A stretch of DNA of 64,000 nucleotides from NCBI RefSeq assembly GCF_022627955.1, contig NZ_JABXGD010000002.1, positions 248,001 to 312,000 on the forward strand, in the 5' to 3' direction. Below are positions 63,048 to 64,000 of the stretch, in pieces; positions within the stretch are counted from its first letter, which is position 1; each line of letters begins with the position of its first letter. The notes under the pieces were generated by a model. The model was given only the letters and a program-made list of their open reading frames with translations. It was not told where the DNA came from and ran no database searches. A program made the translations under genes and the position numbers. The stretch is from Microbacterium sp. C5A9 (lineage in GTDB: Bacteria > Actinomycetota > Actinomycetes > Actinomycetales > Microbacteriaceae).

Positions 63048-63528
63048 AGTCGTCGGTGGTGGGAACGCGGTCCGTGCATCGGGCGGTGGCGGGCGCGAGC
63101 CCCGACTGGATGCTCGTCGAGAGGCTCTCGATCACGGTACGGAAGTCGAGCGACTCACCGCGGCGGATGATGACCTCGATGGCGGGATCGCGGCCGTAGG
63201 TCACGAGTCGCTGCCGCTCCTCCTCCTGGTCGAGCACGAGCCAGTCGACGCTGCCGATCGTCGTGCAGACCTCGGTGGAGGGCGCAGGAGGCTCGACTCC
63301 GCATCGGAGGACGACGGTCGGGTCGCCCCATGCTCCCGTCGCCTGGGCGTCGGTCCAGACGCGATCCAGTTCGCCGACCGCATCGGGGAGCAGGACGGAG
63401 ACCTCGGCGCACGCGGGATCGTTGGCGTGGGAGGCGGGCTCGAGGTGGACAGTGGTCGAGCACCCGGAGAGCGCCGCGACGAGTGCCAGTCCGCCGGCGA
63501 CGACGGTGAGACGGCGGAAACGGGGCAT
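63034..63528 (-). CDS. DUF3515 lipoprotein
   Basis: 164 residues with a lipoprotein signal ending in ALSGC (Cys23), then a DUF3515 domain: SHANDPACAEVSVLLPDAVGELDRVWTDAQATGAWGDPTVVLRCGVEPP, with paired Cys. The family is actinobacterial; function unknown. TAGCCT (63535-63540) six bases before the ATG supports a leaderless mRNA. Its promoter overlaps that of thiL within 23 bases. Confidence 0.85.
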   Translation of the reverse strand: MPRFRRLTVVAGGLALVAALSGCSTTVHLEPASHANDPACAEVSVLLPDAVGELDRVWTDAQATGAWGDPTVVLRCGVEPPAPSTEVCTTIGSVDWLVLDQEEERQRLVTYGRDPAIEVIIRRGESLDFRTVIESLSTSIQSGLAPATARCTDRVPTTDDSAAG

Positions 63529-63551
63529 GCATCCAGGCTACCTTTGACTGC

Positions 63552-64000
63552 ATGCCCTCCCGACCCGACGACGATGATCCGCGCCTGGGAGACCTCTCCG
63601 AAGGAGAGATCCTCCGGGCGATCCTCGCCCGGACCGCACCTGCCTCGCACACCCTCCTCGGCCCCGGTGACGATGCTGCCGTGATCGCCGCGCCGTCCGG
63701 CAGCGTCATCGCGACGACGGACACGCTCGTGCACGGTCCGGACTTCCGCCTCGCATGGTCGAGCGGCTATGACCTGGGCTGGAAGTCCGCGGCGGTGAAT
63801 CTCGCCGACATCGCCGCGATGGGGGGCCGTCCCACGGCTCTCCTCGTCGCTCTGGCGGTGCCGCGAGACCTGCGGCTGTCGTTCGTCGAGCGGCTCGCCG
63901 ACGGCCTCCGCGAAGCCTGCCAGTCGCTCGCTCCCGGGTGCGCCGTCGTCGGCGGGGATCTGACCGTGTCCGACGTCCTGACCGTCGCCGTGACCGCGCT
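63552..64000 (+). CDS. thiL: Thiamine-monophosphate kinase, 3' end outside window
   Basis: The first 149 codons of ThiL, which phosphorylates thiamine phosphate to the diphosphate. LGPGDDAAVI carries the Mg-binding Asp pair, followed by ATTDTLVHGPDFRLAW, AAVNLADIAAMGGRPTALLVAL and VVGGDLT, in the family order. The frame is open at 64000. ATG 63552 has TACCTT seven bases upstream (leaderless). Confidence 0.92.
   Translation, partial: MPSRPDDDDPRLGDLSEGEILRAILARTAPASHTLLGPGDDAAVIAAPSGSVIATTDTLVHGPDFRLAWSSGYDLGWKSAAVNLADIAAMGGRPTALLVALAVPRDLRLSFVERLADGLREACQSLAPGCAVVGGDLTVSDVLTVAVTA

Overview
The window is a 64 kb piece of a high-GC actinobacterial chromosome. The strong G/C third-position bias, the gene repertoire (HisN-like phosphatase, DUF3263, DUF3515, DUF4349, DUF7882-type small protein) and the protein sequences point to Microbacteriaceae, most likely Microbacterium. 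Nearly all of it is ordinary chromosome. The exception is an accessory block at about 2.1-9.7 kb.

Layout. 1-1616: 3' part of hflX and a SIMPL-domain gene. 1759-2128: tmRNA (ssrA). 2105-9240: a decayed prophage integrated in the 3' end of ssrA. It is flanked by a direct repeat that also duplicates the ssrA terminator. Integrase and tail gene have been fused by a large deletion, and a few lysis/membrane genes survive, two of them broken. It also carries an HNH-type protein and a HEPN-like protein as possible cargo. A second integrase scar lies just beyond the right repeat, so the site was used at least twice. 9.8-16.3 kb: small conserved genes, a HisN-like phosphatase, tRNA-Lys, a YbaK-family deacylase, and MFS/MarR and IclR regulators. 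16.4-19.0 kb: acetoacetate CoA-transferase and thiolase. 20.8-23.1 kb: trehalose synthesis (otsA-otsB). 23.1-36.6 kb: branched-chain amino acid and serine biosynthesis (ilvD, ilvB-ilvN-ilvC, serA, leuB, ilvE), interrupted by membrane proteins and a TetR/MFS efflux pair. 36.7-48.2 kb: FAH-family enzyme, MFS, methyltransferase, gltX, tRNA-Gln, topoisomerase IB, a hydroxyacyl-CoA dehydrogenase/MarR pair, pepN, a kinase/MBL pair and tRNA-Glu. 48.3-56.4 kb: acyltransferase, sigma factor with DUF4349 partner, terC behind a probable Mn riboswitch, LON-domain protein, and a monooxygenase-metY pair. 56.5-64 kb: leader-peptide-controlled leuCD, then murA-plsC-gpsA-ddl (envelope synthesis), a DUF3515 lipoprotein and thiL, which runs off the end.

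Regulation visible in the sequence. At least 19 genes have a TANNNT box exactly 6-7 nt before the start codon, so they are probably transcribed as leaderless mRNAs. Two MarR genes have palindromic operators that cover their own -10 and start codon. A TetR/MFS pair shares one 30 bp palindrome. leuC follows a 15-codon leader peptide with three consecutive Leu codons. terC follows a yybP-ykoY-like leader whose last hairpin hides a ribosome-binding site.

The isoleucine/valine and leucine genes form three transcription groups rather than one operon. The 3' fifth of ilvD has clearly different codon use, which suggests recombination. No CRISPR array, rRNA or intact insertion sequence was seen. All family assignments are from reading motifs, without database searches.
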